Assembly: GCA_030645235.1 (NCBI GenBank)
Contig: JAUSMV010000008.1
Span: 248,001-312,000 of the forward strand
Source of the DNA: Parvibaculum sp.
GTDB taxonomy: Bacteria; Pseudomonadota; Alphaproteobacteria; Parvibaculales; Parvibaculaceae
Direction of reading: 5' to 3'
DNA: 64,000 nt
In this document: piece after piece, positions 9,007 through 17,545 of the stretch
How the letters are laid out: every line of letters starts with the position of its first letter
How positions within the stretch are numbered: position 1 is the stretch's first letter
Made by a program: the position numbers and the translations under genes
Notes under the pieces: generated by a model
Told to the model about the DNA's origin: nothing
Databases searched by the model: none
Seen by the model: only the letters and a program-made list of their open reading frames with translations

Positions 9007-9034
9007 AAAAAGAAGCCCCGGCAAGCGGGGCTTC
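9007..9034 (-). terminator. Rho-independent terminator of herA
   Basis: Stem GAAGCCCCG (9012-9020) pairs with CGGGGCTTC (9026-9034), 5-nt loop, followed on the minus strand by TTTTT (complement of 9007-9011). It begins 27 bp after the HerA-like stop codon. Confidence 0.85.
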
Positions 9035-9061
9035 AATCACAGGTAACGCATGAAAATCGGA

Positions 9062-10777
9062 TCAGGTGCGGTCGCGGCCGCTGAGACGCCAACGCGCAAC
9101 AATGGCCTCAAGCTGTTCCATATCCATATTGGGCATCTTCCAGCTTTCGGAGAAGCCGAGACTATGGGTCTGAGGTTTGGCGTCATCCGCAATATCGTCA
9201 AAGCGGATGCGCATAGGCATGGCGACACCCTGACCAAAGATAATAGCCTCGCGATCGCCTAAAAGCGGCAGGAAGCCCAAGAGATCAAGCGCCCCGTCAT
9301 GGGTATTGGCACGCATCACGGCCTGATCCCTCTCGGTGGAGAGCCTCATGGCGATAGCCGTACTGCACTGAGAAAGCACAGTGGGATCCAACTCGGACGG
9401 GCGCTGCGTGACAAGTGCCAGCGACACACCATACTTACGCCCCTCCTTAGCGATACGCGAGAGCGCCTGACGCGTCGGAGCAAACTTGTCGAGATCACCC
9501 GCAGGCGCATAACGATGCGCTTCTTCGCAAACGAGAAGCATAGGTAATCCGCCCTTGCTCCAAACCGCAAGATCGAAGGCCAGACGCGCAATGACCGAGA
9601 TCACCACGTCGAGAATTTCGGCGGGCACGGTCGAGAGATTGATCACCGTGATCGGCTTGCCATCATGCGGCACGCGGAAGAGACGACCAAGCGTCTCCGT
9701 CATCGTGTCCTGAATAGTCAGGCTGCCAAACATGAAGCTGTAACGCTGGTCGGACACCAATGTCTCGATACGTGTCTTGAGGCGGCGATAGGGCACCGTG
9801 GTCCGTGCACGGTCGAGCTTGCCAACCTGCTCATCAATGAAGGAAACAACATCTGACAGGCGATAAGGCGTCGGCGTATCCACTGTGATGCCGTTGCTCT
9901 CGGACGTGCGCCGCGCGAGCGTTGTGCCGCGCACGGTGGAGGCATCAAGGAAACGGCGCTTGGCGTAAACAACGCCATCAGACAGGATTTCAGCTTCCGC
10001 GTCGCGCGATGAATCCTTGCTTGTTAAAGCTTCAGTGAGCTCCTGAAAATTCAGCAGCCAGATGGGCAGGTTGAGATTAACCGGATCAATCGTTTCGGCC
10101 TTGTCGCCAAAGGCTTCGGGATATTCATTATGCACGTCGAGAACAAGCATATGGGCGTAATGATGCTCTTCAAGCACGCGCTGCAAAATGCAGGTCAGCG
10201 CTGTTGATTTGCCGCAACCCGTTGTGCCGACAACAATGAAATGCTTGGACAGGAGATCATCAACCAGCAGACGCGCAGGCACCGCTGCATCCTGATAGAG
10301 CGAACCGACCTTAATGCTCGCCACATTGGGCTGCGAATAAACGCGCGTGAGATCATGGCGGTCAGCAAAAAGTACAGGATCTCCAAGGCTCGGCAGACAG
10401 GCAACACCGCGCCGAAAAGCAAGACGCTTCGTCACCGGATCAACAACGAGTTCACCGGCGAGATTAACCTCAACAAGGCCGATATCCGCCGCGTCTGATT
10501 CAAACGAAGGCGTGGGCGAGCTGACCGCCGTGATAATGCCGACAACGGATGTTGCAGGCGTTGTGATTTTGACGAGCGCGCCGATCTGGATCCGCGTATC
10601 GCGCGATTGCGACATGACACCGACAGGCCGCTCCAGCACGACAACGGCCTGAGCACCGGAAACTGACACAATATGTCCGATACGGGTGGGCTCGGCAGCG
10701 GCCAAGCCACGCCTTTCCGACATATCCGTTCTGGCTGCGGCCGGAGCGAGCGCTGTCGGCTGAAGAACTTGTGTCAT
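9062..10777 (-). CDS. HerA/FtsK-superfamily DUF87 ATPase
   Basis: Predicted hexameric DNA-translocase-type ATPase of the HerA clan; 571 residues. An N-terminal beta-barrel (HAS-barrel-like, about 30-130) precedes the Walker A motif GTTGCGKST at 184-192. The Walker B region is LLVCEEAHRYAP, followed by a sensor/arginine region (VSLALVTQRPSELDPTVLSQC). No NurA nuclease partner is adjacent; instead the gene overlaps a histidine kinase by 4 bp (ATGA). Stand-alone HerA-like ATPases are common in alphaproteobacteria and their role is poorly defined. DNA processing is inferred from the clan only. Confidence 0.85.
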   Translation of the reverse strand: MTQVLQPTALAPAAARTDMSERRGLAAAEPTRIGHIVSVSGAQAVVVLERPVGVMSQSRDTRIQIGALVKITTPATSVVGIITAVSSPTPSFESDAADIGLVEVNLAGELVVDPVTKRLAFRRGVACLPSLGDPVLFADRHDLTRVYSQPNVASIKVGSLYQDAAVPARLLVDDLLSKHFIVVGTTGCGKSTALTCILQRVLEEHHYAHMLVLDVHNEYPEAFGDKAETIDPVNLNLPIWLLNFQELTEALTSKDSSRDAEAEILSDGVVYAKRRFLDASTVRGTTLARRTSESNGITVDTPTPYRLSDVVSFIDEQVGKLDRARTTVPYRRLKTRIETLVSDQRYSFMFGSLTIQDTMTETLGRLFRVPHDGKPITVINLSTVPAEILDVVISVIARLAFDLAVWSKGGLPMLLVCEEAHRYAPAGDLDKFAPTRQALSRIAKEGRKYGVSLALVTQRPSELDPTVLSQCSTAIAMRLSTERDQAVMRANTHDGALDLLGFLPLLGDREAIIFGQGVAMPMRIRFDDIADDAKPQTHSLGFSESWKMPNMDMEQLEAIVARWRLSGRDRT

Positions 10778-11697
10778 GGCAGGGGACCTGTTGTTTCCAA
10801 TTTCATCGCGGGATGAATGGGAGAGGGGTGAAGTGAACTTTTTAGGATGCTCTTGCGGACCGGCACAACGACTGGCGGCGGCAAAGTCACAACAATAGTT
10901 GTGCCCGCATCAGGCTTGCTCGAAATATGAAACTCGCCGCCATGCTGGCGGACAAGGGCCGCCGCAATCGGCAGGCCGAGGCCCGTGCCTTCATGGGCAC
11001 GCGAATAAGCCGACTGGACCTGACCAAAGGGCGTCAGTGCAATCGAGATCTGATCGGCACTCATGCCGATACCACTGTCCGCGATAGCGATGGTTGCCCC
11101 GCCACCGGCGGTGCGCTGCGCCACAACAAAAATGCGACCGCCTTCGGGCGTGAATTTATGCGCGTTGGACAAGAGATTGATGAAAACCTGTTTCAAACGT
11201 TGCCCGTCAACCTCAAGGGTCGGCAGATCAGCGGCGGCGCGAAACTCAAGTGTCTGATTTTTGTCCCGCGCGCGATCACGCACCAGGATGAGGCTCTGAT
11301 CTATCAACTCGCGCAGGCAATGCTCTTCGCAAGACAACTCAAACGTGCCGCTTTCGATCTTCGAAATATCGAGAATATCTGTGATGATGTTGAGCAAATG
11401 ACGACCGGCAGTTGCAATATGCCCCGCATATTCCGCGCCCTTCTGGTGGTCGCGACCTTCGCTGGAAAAATGATTGAGCAGGTCCGCAAAGCCGATAATA
11501 GCATTGAGCGGCGTACGCAACTCATGGCTCATATTGGCGAGAAATTCGGACTTTGTGCGGTTGGCAAGATCAGACTCGACCTTGGCAGCGCGCAAAGCCG
11601 TCTCCGATTGCTTGCGCGACATCAATTCCCCAAGATTTGCGGAATATCGCGACAGCAAACTTGATTTCTTTGGGGATGTGTCCCGCCGCCCTTGCAT
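10774..11697 (-). CDS. Soluble sensor histidine kinase coupled to HerA-like ATPase
   Basis: 307 residues from the ATG at 11697 (a GTG five codons earlier is possible). There are no transmembrane segments and no recognisable sensor domain: a short coiled lead (about 1-50) runs into HisKA with H58 (SHELRTPLNAIIGFADLL). A HATPase domain follows, with N box (FINLLSNAHKFTP), G1 (ADSGIGMS) and G2 (GTGLGLPIAAALV). The kinase core is intact. Translation is coupled to the downstream HerA-like ATPase (4-bp overlap). No cognate response regulator is adjacent. It resembles PleC/DivJ-type cores by its HisKA sequence, but lacks their sensor parts. Confidence 0.85.
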   Translation of the reverse strand: MQGRRDTSPKKSSLLSRYSANLGELMSRKQSETALRAAKVESDLANRTKSEFLANMSHELRTPLNAIIGFADLLNHFSSEGRDHQKGAEYAGHIATAGRHLLNIITDILDISKIESGTFELSCEEHCLRELIDQSLILVRDRARDKNQTLEFRAAADLPTLEVDGQRLKQVFINLLSNAHKFTPEGGRIFVVAQRTAGGGATIAIADSGIGMSADQISIALTPFGQVQSAYSRAHEGTGLGLPIAAALVRQHGGEFHISSKPDAGTTIVVTLPPPVVVPVRKSILKSSLHPSPIHPAMKLETTGPLP

Positions 11698-11841
11698 CAA
11701 TCTGTACCTCACATGGAAGGTCAGATTAACGCTACGAACATTGCAGCAGGGTAAACGATTGATACCAAAAGGGCATAGTGCCGCAACCGAGGACCTGAAT
11801 CTCAGTCAATCAGGGTTAAGATTAAGTTAACGTGCGGTCTG

Positions 11842-13143
11842 TCAAGCGACAGCGGCTACGAGCGCTGCCTCAAGCTTATCAAGACCTTCATCAAGCACGG
11901 CCTCGCTGACGGTCAGCGGCACAAGGATACGAATGACATTGCCAAAGACGCCGCAAGACAGAAGGATCAACCCGCCCTCAAGCGCCGCCGTTGTCACACG
12001 CTTGGTCGCATCAGCATCGGGTTCATAAGTCCCGCGCGACTTCACAATGTCAAAACCGATCATCGCACCATTGCCGCGGATACCGGTGATGGGCACCACG
12101 TCATTGCGTGCGGCGATGGCGGCAAGCCGCGCCTTAACCCGCGCGCCCATGGAGTTGGCTTTTTCCACGAGCTTCTCTTCCGCCATAACATCAAGCACAG
12201 CAAGTGCCGCTGCACAGGCCACGGGGCTGCCCGCATAGGTCCCGCCAAGACCACCCGGCTCCGCCGCATCCATGATCCCGGCCTTACCGATAATGCCCGA
12301 CAGCGGAAAACCGCCCGCCATGGATTTGGCAATCGTGATCATGTCGGGTTCCACGCCCGAATGCTCAATGCCGAACATCTTGCCGGTGCGGGCAAAGCCT
12401 GTCTGCACTTCATCGGCGATCAGCATGATCCCGTGCTGGTCGCAGATTTTGCGCAAAGCCACCAAAAGCTCTTTAGGTGCTTCGTAAAAACCACCTTCGC
12501 CCTGCACAGGCTCAATCATAATAGCGGCAACGCGGTCAGGCTCAACGTCAGCACGGAACAGAAACTCCAACGCCTTGAGGCTGTCGGCGACCGTGACGCC
12601 GTGATCAGCGACAGGAAACGGCAAATGGAAAATCTCGGCAGGCATGGGGCCGAATTTCTTTTTGTACGGCAATGTCTTTCCCGTAAGCGCCATCGTCAGC
12701 ATCGTGCGGCCATGAAAACCACCGGCAAAGGCGATAACGGCGGAACGGCCCGTATGCGCGCGTGCAAGCTTCACCGCATTTTCAGTAGCTTCCGCTCCCG
12801 TCGTGAAAAGAATGGTTTTGGCTTTGCCCCTGAAGGGCGCGAGCGCATTGAGCTTCTCAGCCAACTCAATGTAGGGCTCGTAAGCGACGACCTGAAAAGC
12901 CGTATGCGTATAGGCTTTAAGCTGCGCTTCAACGGCGGCAATAACTTTGGGGTGACGGTGGCCGGTGTTCAGAACGGCGATGCCACCTGCAAAATCGACA
13001 AAGCGGCGGCCTTCCACGTCCCAGAGTTCAGCATTTTCAGCGCGCGCCGCAAAAATGTTTGTGGCGGTAGAAACCCCGCGCGGCACGGCGCTTTCACGCC
13101 GCGCCTGCAGGTCTTTATTGGTGCTTTTTGATGGGGGTGTCAT
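11842..13143 (-). CDS. gabT: 4-aminobutyrate--2-oxoglutarate transaminase (class III PLP aminotransferase)
   Basis: PLP enzyme converting 4-aminobutyrate and 2-oxoglutarate to succinate semialdehyde and glutamate; 433 residues. The start at 13143 (MTPPSKSTNK) is preferred over a start 13 codons upstream because GGAG lies about 10 bp before it. The PLP phosphate/ring region includes TTGAEATENA (114-123) and FHGRTMLTMALTGK. D244 (IADEVQTGF) and Schiff-base lysine K273 (ITIAKSMAGGFP) are present. Motifs and length fit GabT/PuuE; related omega-aminotransferases acting on 5-aminovalerate or beta-alanine cannot be excluded. No succinate-semialdehyde dehydrogenase is adjacent. Confidence 0.88.
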   Translation of the reverse strand: MTPPSKSTNKDLQARRESAVPRGVSTATNIFAARAENAELWDVEGRRFVDFAGGIAVLNTGHRHPKVIAAVEAQLKAYTHTAFQVVAYEPYIELAEKLNALAPFRGKAKTILFTTGAEATENAVKLARAHTGRSAVIAFAGGFHGRTMLTMALTGKTLPYKKKFGPMPAEIFHLPFPVADHGVTVADSLKALEFLFRADVEPDRVAAIMIEPVQGEGGFYEAPKELLVALRKICDQHGIMLIADEVQTGFARTGKMFGIEHSGVEPDMITIAKSMAGGFPLSGIIGKAGIMDAAEPGGLGGTYAGSPVACAAALAVLDVMAEEKLVEKANSMGARVKARLAAIAARNDVVPITGIRGNGAMIGFDIVKSRGTYEPDADATKRVTTAALEGGLILLSCGVFGNVIRILVPLTVSEAVLDEGLDKLEAALVAAVA

Positions 13144-13191
13144 TGAAAGCAGCTCCGCGAAAACTCGTTCTGCCGCTTTCAATAAGTGATG

Positions 13192-14436
13192 TCAGCGGCC
13201 CTTGGTTGGAATCTGATTGAAGGGCACGGACTTGTCCACGCGAATATCGGCTGGCAAGCCCAGAACGCGCTCGGCTATGATGTTACGCAAAATCTCATCC
13301 GTACCGCCTTCAACGCGCGTTGCGGGTGAACGCAGCAACATCGCCTGAAAACGGGCTTTTGCGGCGGCCTGATCGGGATTGAGCAAAGCGCCCGCTTCAC
13401 CCTGCAGGTCGAGTGCGAACATTGCGATCTCCTGCATGGTGGGACCGGCGACGAGCTTGCCGATGGAGTTTTCAGGTCCCGGTGTTTCACCTTTCGACAA
13501 AGCCGAGATCGAACGGAAGGCGGTGTATTTCAAACCGCTGGTGCGCACCGCCCATGTGGCAAGTTTGGAGCGCACATTGCGATCATCAATCGCAGGACCA
13601 TCGCCCGTTTCAAGCGTCGTGCAGAAATCAAGCAGTTCAGGAAAGCCTGTCGGCATGCCCGCACCAATCGAAAGCCGCTCGTTCATCAATGTGGTAAGCG
13701 ACACGGCCCAGCCGTCGCCGACTTTGCCAAGGCGCTGATGATCGGGAATACGCACATCCGTGAAGTAAACTTCATTAAAGCCCGATTGACCGTTCACCTG
13801 TTTGATCGGGCGGATTTCGATGCCCGGCGACTTCATGTCCAAAAAGAACATGGTGAGACCCTTGTGCTTGGGCACCGTCGGGTCTGTACGCGTGATCAAA
13901 ATACCGTAGTCAGAATAATGCGCGCCCGAGGTCCAGATCTTCTGGCCGTTGATGACCCAATCATCGCCATCCTTTTCGGCTTTGGTGCGCAGGCCCGCAA
14001 GGTCGGAACCACCGGCAGGTTCTGAAAAGAGCTGGCACCAGATATTTTCGCCGGCCGCAAGCGGCGGTAGGTATTTCTTTTTATGCTCCTCGGACGCATA
14101 GACCATCATGGTCGGACCGCACATGCCATGGCCGATGATAAAGAGCGAGGAGAGAGCGGCATAGACACCTTCTTCCTGCTGCCAGATCACGCGCTCGATG
14201 GGGGTCGCACCACGACCGCCATATTCTTTGGGCCAATGAAGACAGGCCCAGCCCGCTTCATATTTTTTACGCTGCCAGTCTTTCGACGCTTTCATCACGT
14301 CAACGCCTTCAAGCGCGGTGTGACCAAAGCCCGATGTTTTCAGGCCTTTTTCAAATTGCTTGGGTGCATTCGCATCAAGCCATGAGCGGACGGATTTGCG
14401 GAATTCAGCTTCCTGCGGTGTGTCATCAAAATTCAT
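13192..14436 (-). CDS. Acyl-CoA dehydrogenase, large-subunit type
   Basis: FAD flavoenzyme that introduces a 2,3-double bond in an acyl-CoA; 414 residues. It has the ACAD N-terminal helical domain, the middle beta domain (QLFSEPAGGSDLAGLRT; INGQKIWTSGAHYSDYGILI) and the C-terminal helical domain ending RVEGGTDEILRNIIAERVLG. It follows the 375-residue ACAD at 14456-15583 on the same strand with 19 bp between, and the two probably form a heteromeric dehydrogenase like the PimC/PimD or steroid side-chain enzymes. That pairing is inferred from gene order and the two subunit types; the acyl substrate is unknown. Confidence 0.9.
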   Translation of the reverse strand: MNFDDTPQEAEFRKSVRSWLDANAPKQFEKGLKTSGFGHTALEGVDVMKASKDWQRKKYEAGWACLHWPKEYGGRGATPIERVIWQQEEGVYAALSSLFIIGHGMCGPTMMVYASEEHKKKYLPPLAAGENIWCQLFSEPAGGSDLAGLRTKAEKDGDDWVINGQKIWTSGAHYSDYGILITRTDPTVPKHKGLTMFFLDMKSPGIEIRPIKQVNGQSGFNEVYFTDVRIPDHQRLGKVGDGWAVSLTTLMNERLSIGAGMPTGFPELLDFCTTLETGDGPAIDDRNVRSKLATWAVRTSGLKYTAFRSISALSKGETPGPENSIGKLVAGPTMQEIAMFALDLQGEAGALLNPDQAAAKARFQAMLLRSPATRVEGGTDEILRNIIAERVLGLPADIRVDKSVPFNQIPTKGR

Positions 14437-14455
14437 TTTTATGATCCTTCAATGT

Positions 14456-15583
14456 TCAGGCAGCGTTTTTCGCGCGCAGACGGTCGATGAGCTTATCTTC
14501 CCAGATGGAAAGCGAGCCGAGCGAGAGAGCCAGAAGATTTGAGCGCCGGTAGAAAAGGTGGCAATCAAATTCCCACGTGAACCCCATGCCACCATGAACC
14601 TGAATGTTGTTCTTGGAACAATGCTGATAGGCCTGCGTGGCGCTAACGCGTGTCGTCGCCGCCGCTTCGCCAAGCTCTGCGGCATTGGTCGAGAGCGCCC
14701 AGGCACCGTAGTAGCAATTGGAACGCGCGAGCGTCGCCGACACATACATATCGGCAAGCATATGTTTCACAGCCTGAAACGAACCAATAGGACGACCGAA
14801 CGCCATACGATCAAGCGCATAATCCCGCGCCATTTCCAGCGCACGGTCTGAGCCACCGAGTTGCTCAAAGCCTGTGAGGATCGCGGCACGGTCGAGCACG
14901 TTTTGTAAGATGTTCCAGCCTTCGCCCGCGGCGCCCAAGGGTTCGGCGGCTGCACCTGCAAACGTAATCGTCGCCTGCTTACGTGTCGGGTCAATCGTTT
15001 CGACATCGGTGCGCGTGACACCTGCGCCTTTAAGATCAACGATGACGAGCGAGATACCGCGTGCATCATTGCCCGCGCTTGTGCGCGCAACGACGACGGC
15101 GAAGTCAGCGGCATTTCCGTCGAGCACCGGAATCTTTGTGCCCGTCAGTTTGCCGCCCGCGACGCTTGCCTGAATGGATTTGGGTGAGGCATTGGCGACA
15201 CCTTCGGACAAAGCCATGCAACCGATCAACTCACCGCTGGCAAGCTTCGGCAGATACTTTTCTTTTTGTTCGCGCGTACCGGCAGCGAGAATGAACTCAG
15301 CCGCGAGGAAGATCGATGAGGCAAACGGCACGGGCGCAACGGCACGGCCAAGCTCTTCGGCAATGACGCAAAGCTCAAGATAGGTTGCACCGAGACCACC
15401 GAACTCTTCAGGGATTGCGGTCCCCATAAAGCCCATTTCGGCCAAGCCCTTCCACAACGCCTTGTCATAAGGCTCCGGGCCTTCAAGGATCACACGGACG
15501 GATTTGGGCGATGACTTCGCCTCAAGAAAACGCCGCGCCTGATCCTTCAACTGTTTCTGGTCGTCAGAAAAATCGAATTCCAT
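14456..15583 (-). CDS. Acyl-CoA dehydrogenase, small-subunit type
   Basis: 375-residue ACAD-fold protein, first of a two-gene unit with the ACAD at 13192-14436. The N-terminus is MEFDFSDDQKQLKDQARRFL, followed by GFMGTAIPEEFGGLGATYLE. The C-terminal motif VHGGMGFTWEFDCHLFYRRS is typical of the small partner of heteromeric acyl-CoA dehydrogenases. The FAD-contacting middle domain is more divergent (MALSEGVANASPKS) than in the large subunit. It probably contributes to a shared FAD site; whether it is catalytic alone is not evident. A paralogous pair in the opposite gene order lies at 42833-45186. Confidence 0.88.
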   Translation of the reverse strand: MEFDFSDDQKQLKDQARRFLEAKSSPKSVRVILEGPEPYDKALWKGLAEMGFMGTAIPEEFGGLGATYLELCVIAEELGRAVAPVPFASSIFLAAEFILAAGTREQKEKYLPKLASGELIGCMALSEGVANASPKSIQASVAGGKLTGTKIPVLDGNAADFAVVVARTSAGNDARGISLVIVDLKGAGVTRTDVETIDPTRKQATITFAGAAAEPLGAAGEGWNILQNVLDRAAILTGFEQLGGSDRALEMARDYALDRMAFGRPIGSFQAVKHMLADMYVSATLARSNCYYGAWALSTNAAELGEAAATTRVSATQAYQHCSKNNIQVHGGMGFTWEFDCHLFYRRSNLLALSLGSLSIWEDKLIDRLRAKNAA

Positions 15584-15893
15584 TTGGCTCCCCTGAATCT
15601 CTGCCGGTTGAGCGCGTGGCGCGCTTTCCGGTGTCTACAGATTTTGATGGGGGAGACTAACGCGCGCAAAGGGCCAAGGCGAGCCGTTTGCATAAAACGT
15701 AGCGGCAGCGGGGGCCACAAACCACTCGTACAAATGGCCGCTGCGCGAAAAAGTGCAATGACGGCATTATTCCGCCGGAATGAACAATTAAGTTCAATTA
15801 GAGATTAAGGCGACGCACTGGCGACTCAATCATGATGCGCATAGCCTCCATATCGCGACCACACTTCACAAGGCAACAGGGGGGCGCTGGGCC
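15584..15893. other. Divergent intergenic region
   Basis: 310 bp between the leftward ACAD unit and the rightward glutamate-synthase-like gene, so it should hold both promoters. A small inverted repeat TGAAC-N6-GTTCA lies at 15781-15796, in an AT-rich patch about 100 bp before the rightward start. No credible gene or RNA was recognised. Confidence 0.6.
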
Positions 15894-17540
15894 ATGTCGT
15901 TTGTGAACAAGATTGCATTTCATCTGTCTGTATCAATCCTGAGCCGCTATGCAGCGCTGATAGCCTGCGTCGCGCTCACTTGCATCGGCCTACTCACGAT
16001 GCCCTACTGGGAACATGCGTGGATGCTTGCATTGGGCACCGGTCTTTTAAGCCTTATCGGCGCACGCGACCTGATACAGAACAGTCACGCAGTCTTGCGC
16101 AACTATCCCATCATCGGCCATATCCGCTATCTCGTTGAAACGATCCGGCCTGAAATCCGTCAGTACCTGCTGGAAGCCGACGACGATGCCCTACCCTTCT
16201 CGCGCAGCCAACGCTCACTCATCTATGCGCGCGCCAAGGGCGAGCAGAGCGACAAGCCTTTCGGCACACTCATGGACGTCTATGCGACCGGTTATGAATT
16301 TATCGGCCACTCAACACGCCCGATGCCAGAAAGCGATCCGTCTGAATTTCGTGTTGTGATCGGCAACGAGCAATGCAGCCAACCTTATGCTGCCTCGATC
16401 TTCAACATCTCAGCAATGAGTTTCGGCTCGCTCAGCGCCAATGCCATCGCGGCGCTCAATCGCGGCGCACATCTGGGTGCCTTTGCCCATGACACGGGCG
16501 AAGGCGGCATCAGCCCCTATCACCGCGAGCATGGCGGCGATCTCATCTGGGAAATCGGCAGCGGTTATTTCGGTTGCCGGAACACAGACGGAAAATTCAG
16601 CCCCGAGCGCTTCGCAGTGAACGCCAAGCTGCCGCAAGTCAAAATGATCGAAATTAAACTGAGCCAGGGCGCCAAGCCCGGCCATGGCGGCATTTTGCCC
16701 GCCGCCAAAGTGACGCCTGAAATTGCTGAAACGCGCGGCGTCGAGCTTGGCATTGACTGCGTCTCGCCATCGCGCCATTCGGTATTCACCACACCCATCG
16801 AGATGATGGAGTTCATCGCGAGCCTACGAAAACTCTCCGGCGGCAAACCTGTGGGGTTCAAACTCTGCGTCGGCCACCCTTGGGAGTTCATGGGTCTTGT
16901 CAAAGCCATGCTGCAAACAAAGATCGTGCCGGACTTCATCGTCGTCGATGGTGGAGAAGGCGGTACAGGCGCGGCGCCTGTCGAATTTTCAGATCACCTC
17001 GGCACGCCGTTGCGCGAGGGGCTTCTGTTTGTCCACAACACACTCACGGGTGCCGGACTGCGCGACAAAGTAAAAATCGGCGCGAGCGGCAAGATCGTCG
17101 GGGCCTTCGACATTGCGCGCGTATTGGCTTTGGGCGCTGACTGGGCAAACTCCGCACGCGGTTTTATGTTCGCCATCGGCTGCATTCAGTCGCGCTCCTG
17201 CCACACCAATAAATGCCCGACCGGCGTTGCCACACAAGACGCATTGCGCCAACGCGCACTTGTTGTTCCCGACAAGGCCGAACGCGTGGCAGGTTTTCAC
17301 CGCAGCACCGTAAAGGCCCTGGCGCAGATGCTCGCTGCTGCAGGTCTCGACCGGCCTGACGAGTTGGGCCCTCATCATATCGTGCGGCGTATCAGTGCCA
17401 CGGAATCACGCCTCTTCTCCCAGCTCCACTACTTTGTAGAGCCGGGAGAGATCGTGAATAATGCGGCAGGTCTTAGCGATTTTTATAAAACGAGCTGGGA
17501 CATGGCGCGCGCCGATAGTTTCGACGCACTCCGTGCCTGA
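15894..17540 (+). CDS. Membrane-anchored glutamate synthase-like FMN protein (GltB domain)
   Basis: 548 residues. Two hydrophobic segments near 15-60 predict an N-terminal membrane anchor. The rest is the FMN/Fe-S domain of glutamate synthase, with LSQGAKPGHGGILPAAKVT, IVVDGGEGGTGAAPVEFSDH and SARGFMFAIGCIQSRSCHTN. The cysteines in CIQSRSCHTNKC have the C-x5-C-x4-C spacing of the 3Fe-4S site. There is no glutaminase domain, so it is not a full glutamate synthase. Stand-alone proteins of this type are widespread with unclear physiology. It converges with the acyl-CoA ligase (5 bp between stops). Confidence 0.85.
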   Translation: MSFVNKIAFHLSVSILSRYAALIACVALTCIGLLTMPYWEHAWMLALGTGLLSLIGARDLIQNSHAVLRNYPIIGHIRYLVETIRPEIRQYLLEADDDALPFSRSQRSLIYARAKGEQSDKPFGTLMDVYATGYEFIGHSTRPMPESDPSEFRVVIGNEQCSQPYAASIFNISAMSFGSLSANAIAALNRGAHLGAFAHDTGEGGISPYHREHGGDLIWEIGSGYFGCRNTDGKFSPERFAVNAKLPQVKMIEIKLSQGAKPGHGGILPAAKVTPEIAETRGVELGIDCVSPSRHSVFTTPIEMMEFIASLRKLSGGKPVGFKLCVGHPWEFMGLVKAMLQTKIVPDFIVVDGGEGGTGAAPVEFSDHLGTPLREGLLFVHNTLTGAGLRDKVKIGASGKIVGAFDIARVLALGADWANSARGFMFAIGCIQSRSCHTNKCPTGVATQDALRQRALVVPDKAERVAGFHRSTVKALAQMLAAAGLDRPDELGPHHIVRRISATESRLFSQLHYFVEPGEIVNNAAGLSDFYKTSWDMARADSFDALRA

Positions 17541-17545
17541 CAGGT

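Larger units (their letters stand above)
8716..9061. other. Intergenic region upstream of the PAS/GAF gene
   Basis: 346 bp without a convincing gene. From right to left in the direction of transcription it holds the herA terminator (9007-9034), a second 10-bp hairpin (8943-8967), an AT-rich block with repeated ATATATAC units (8844-8909), and then about 130 bp of leader before the PAS/GAF start. Local composition is far more AT-rich than the flanks. Confidence 0.7.
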
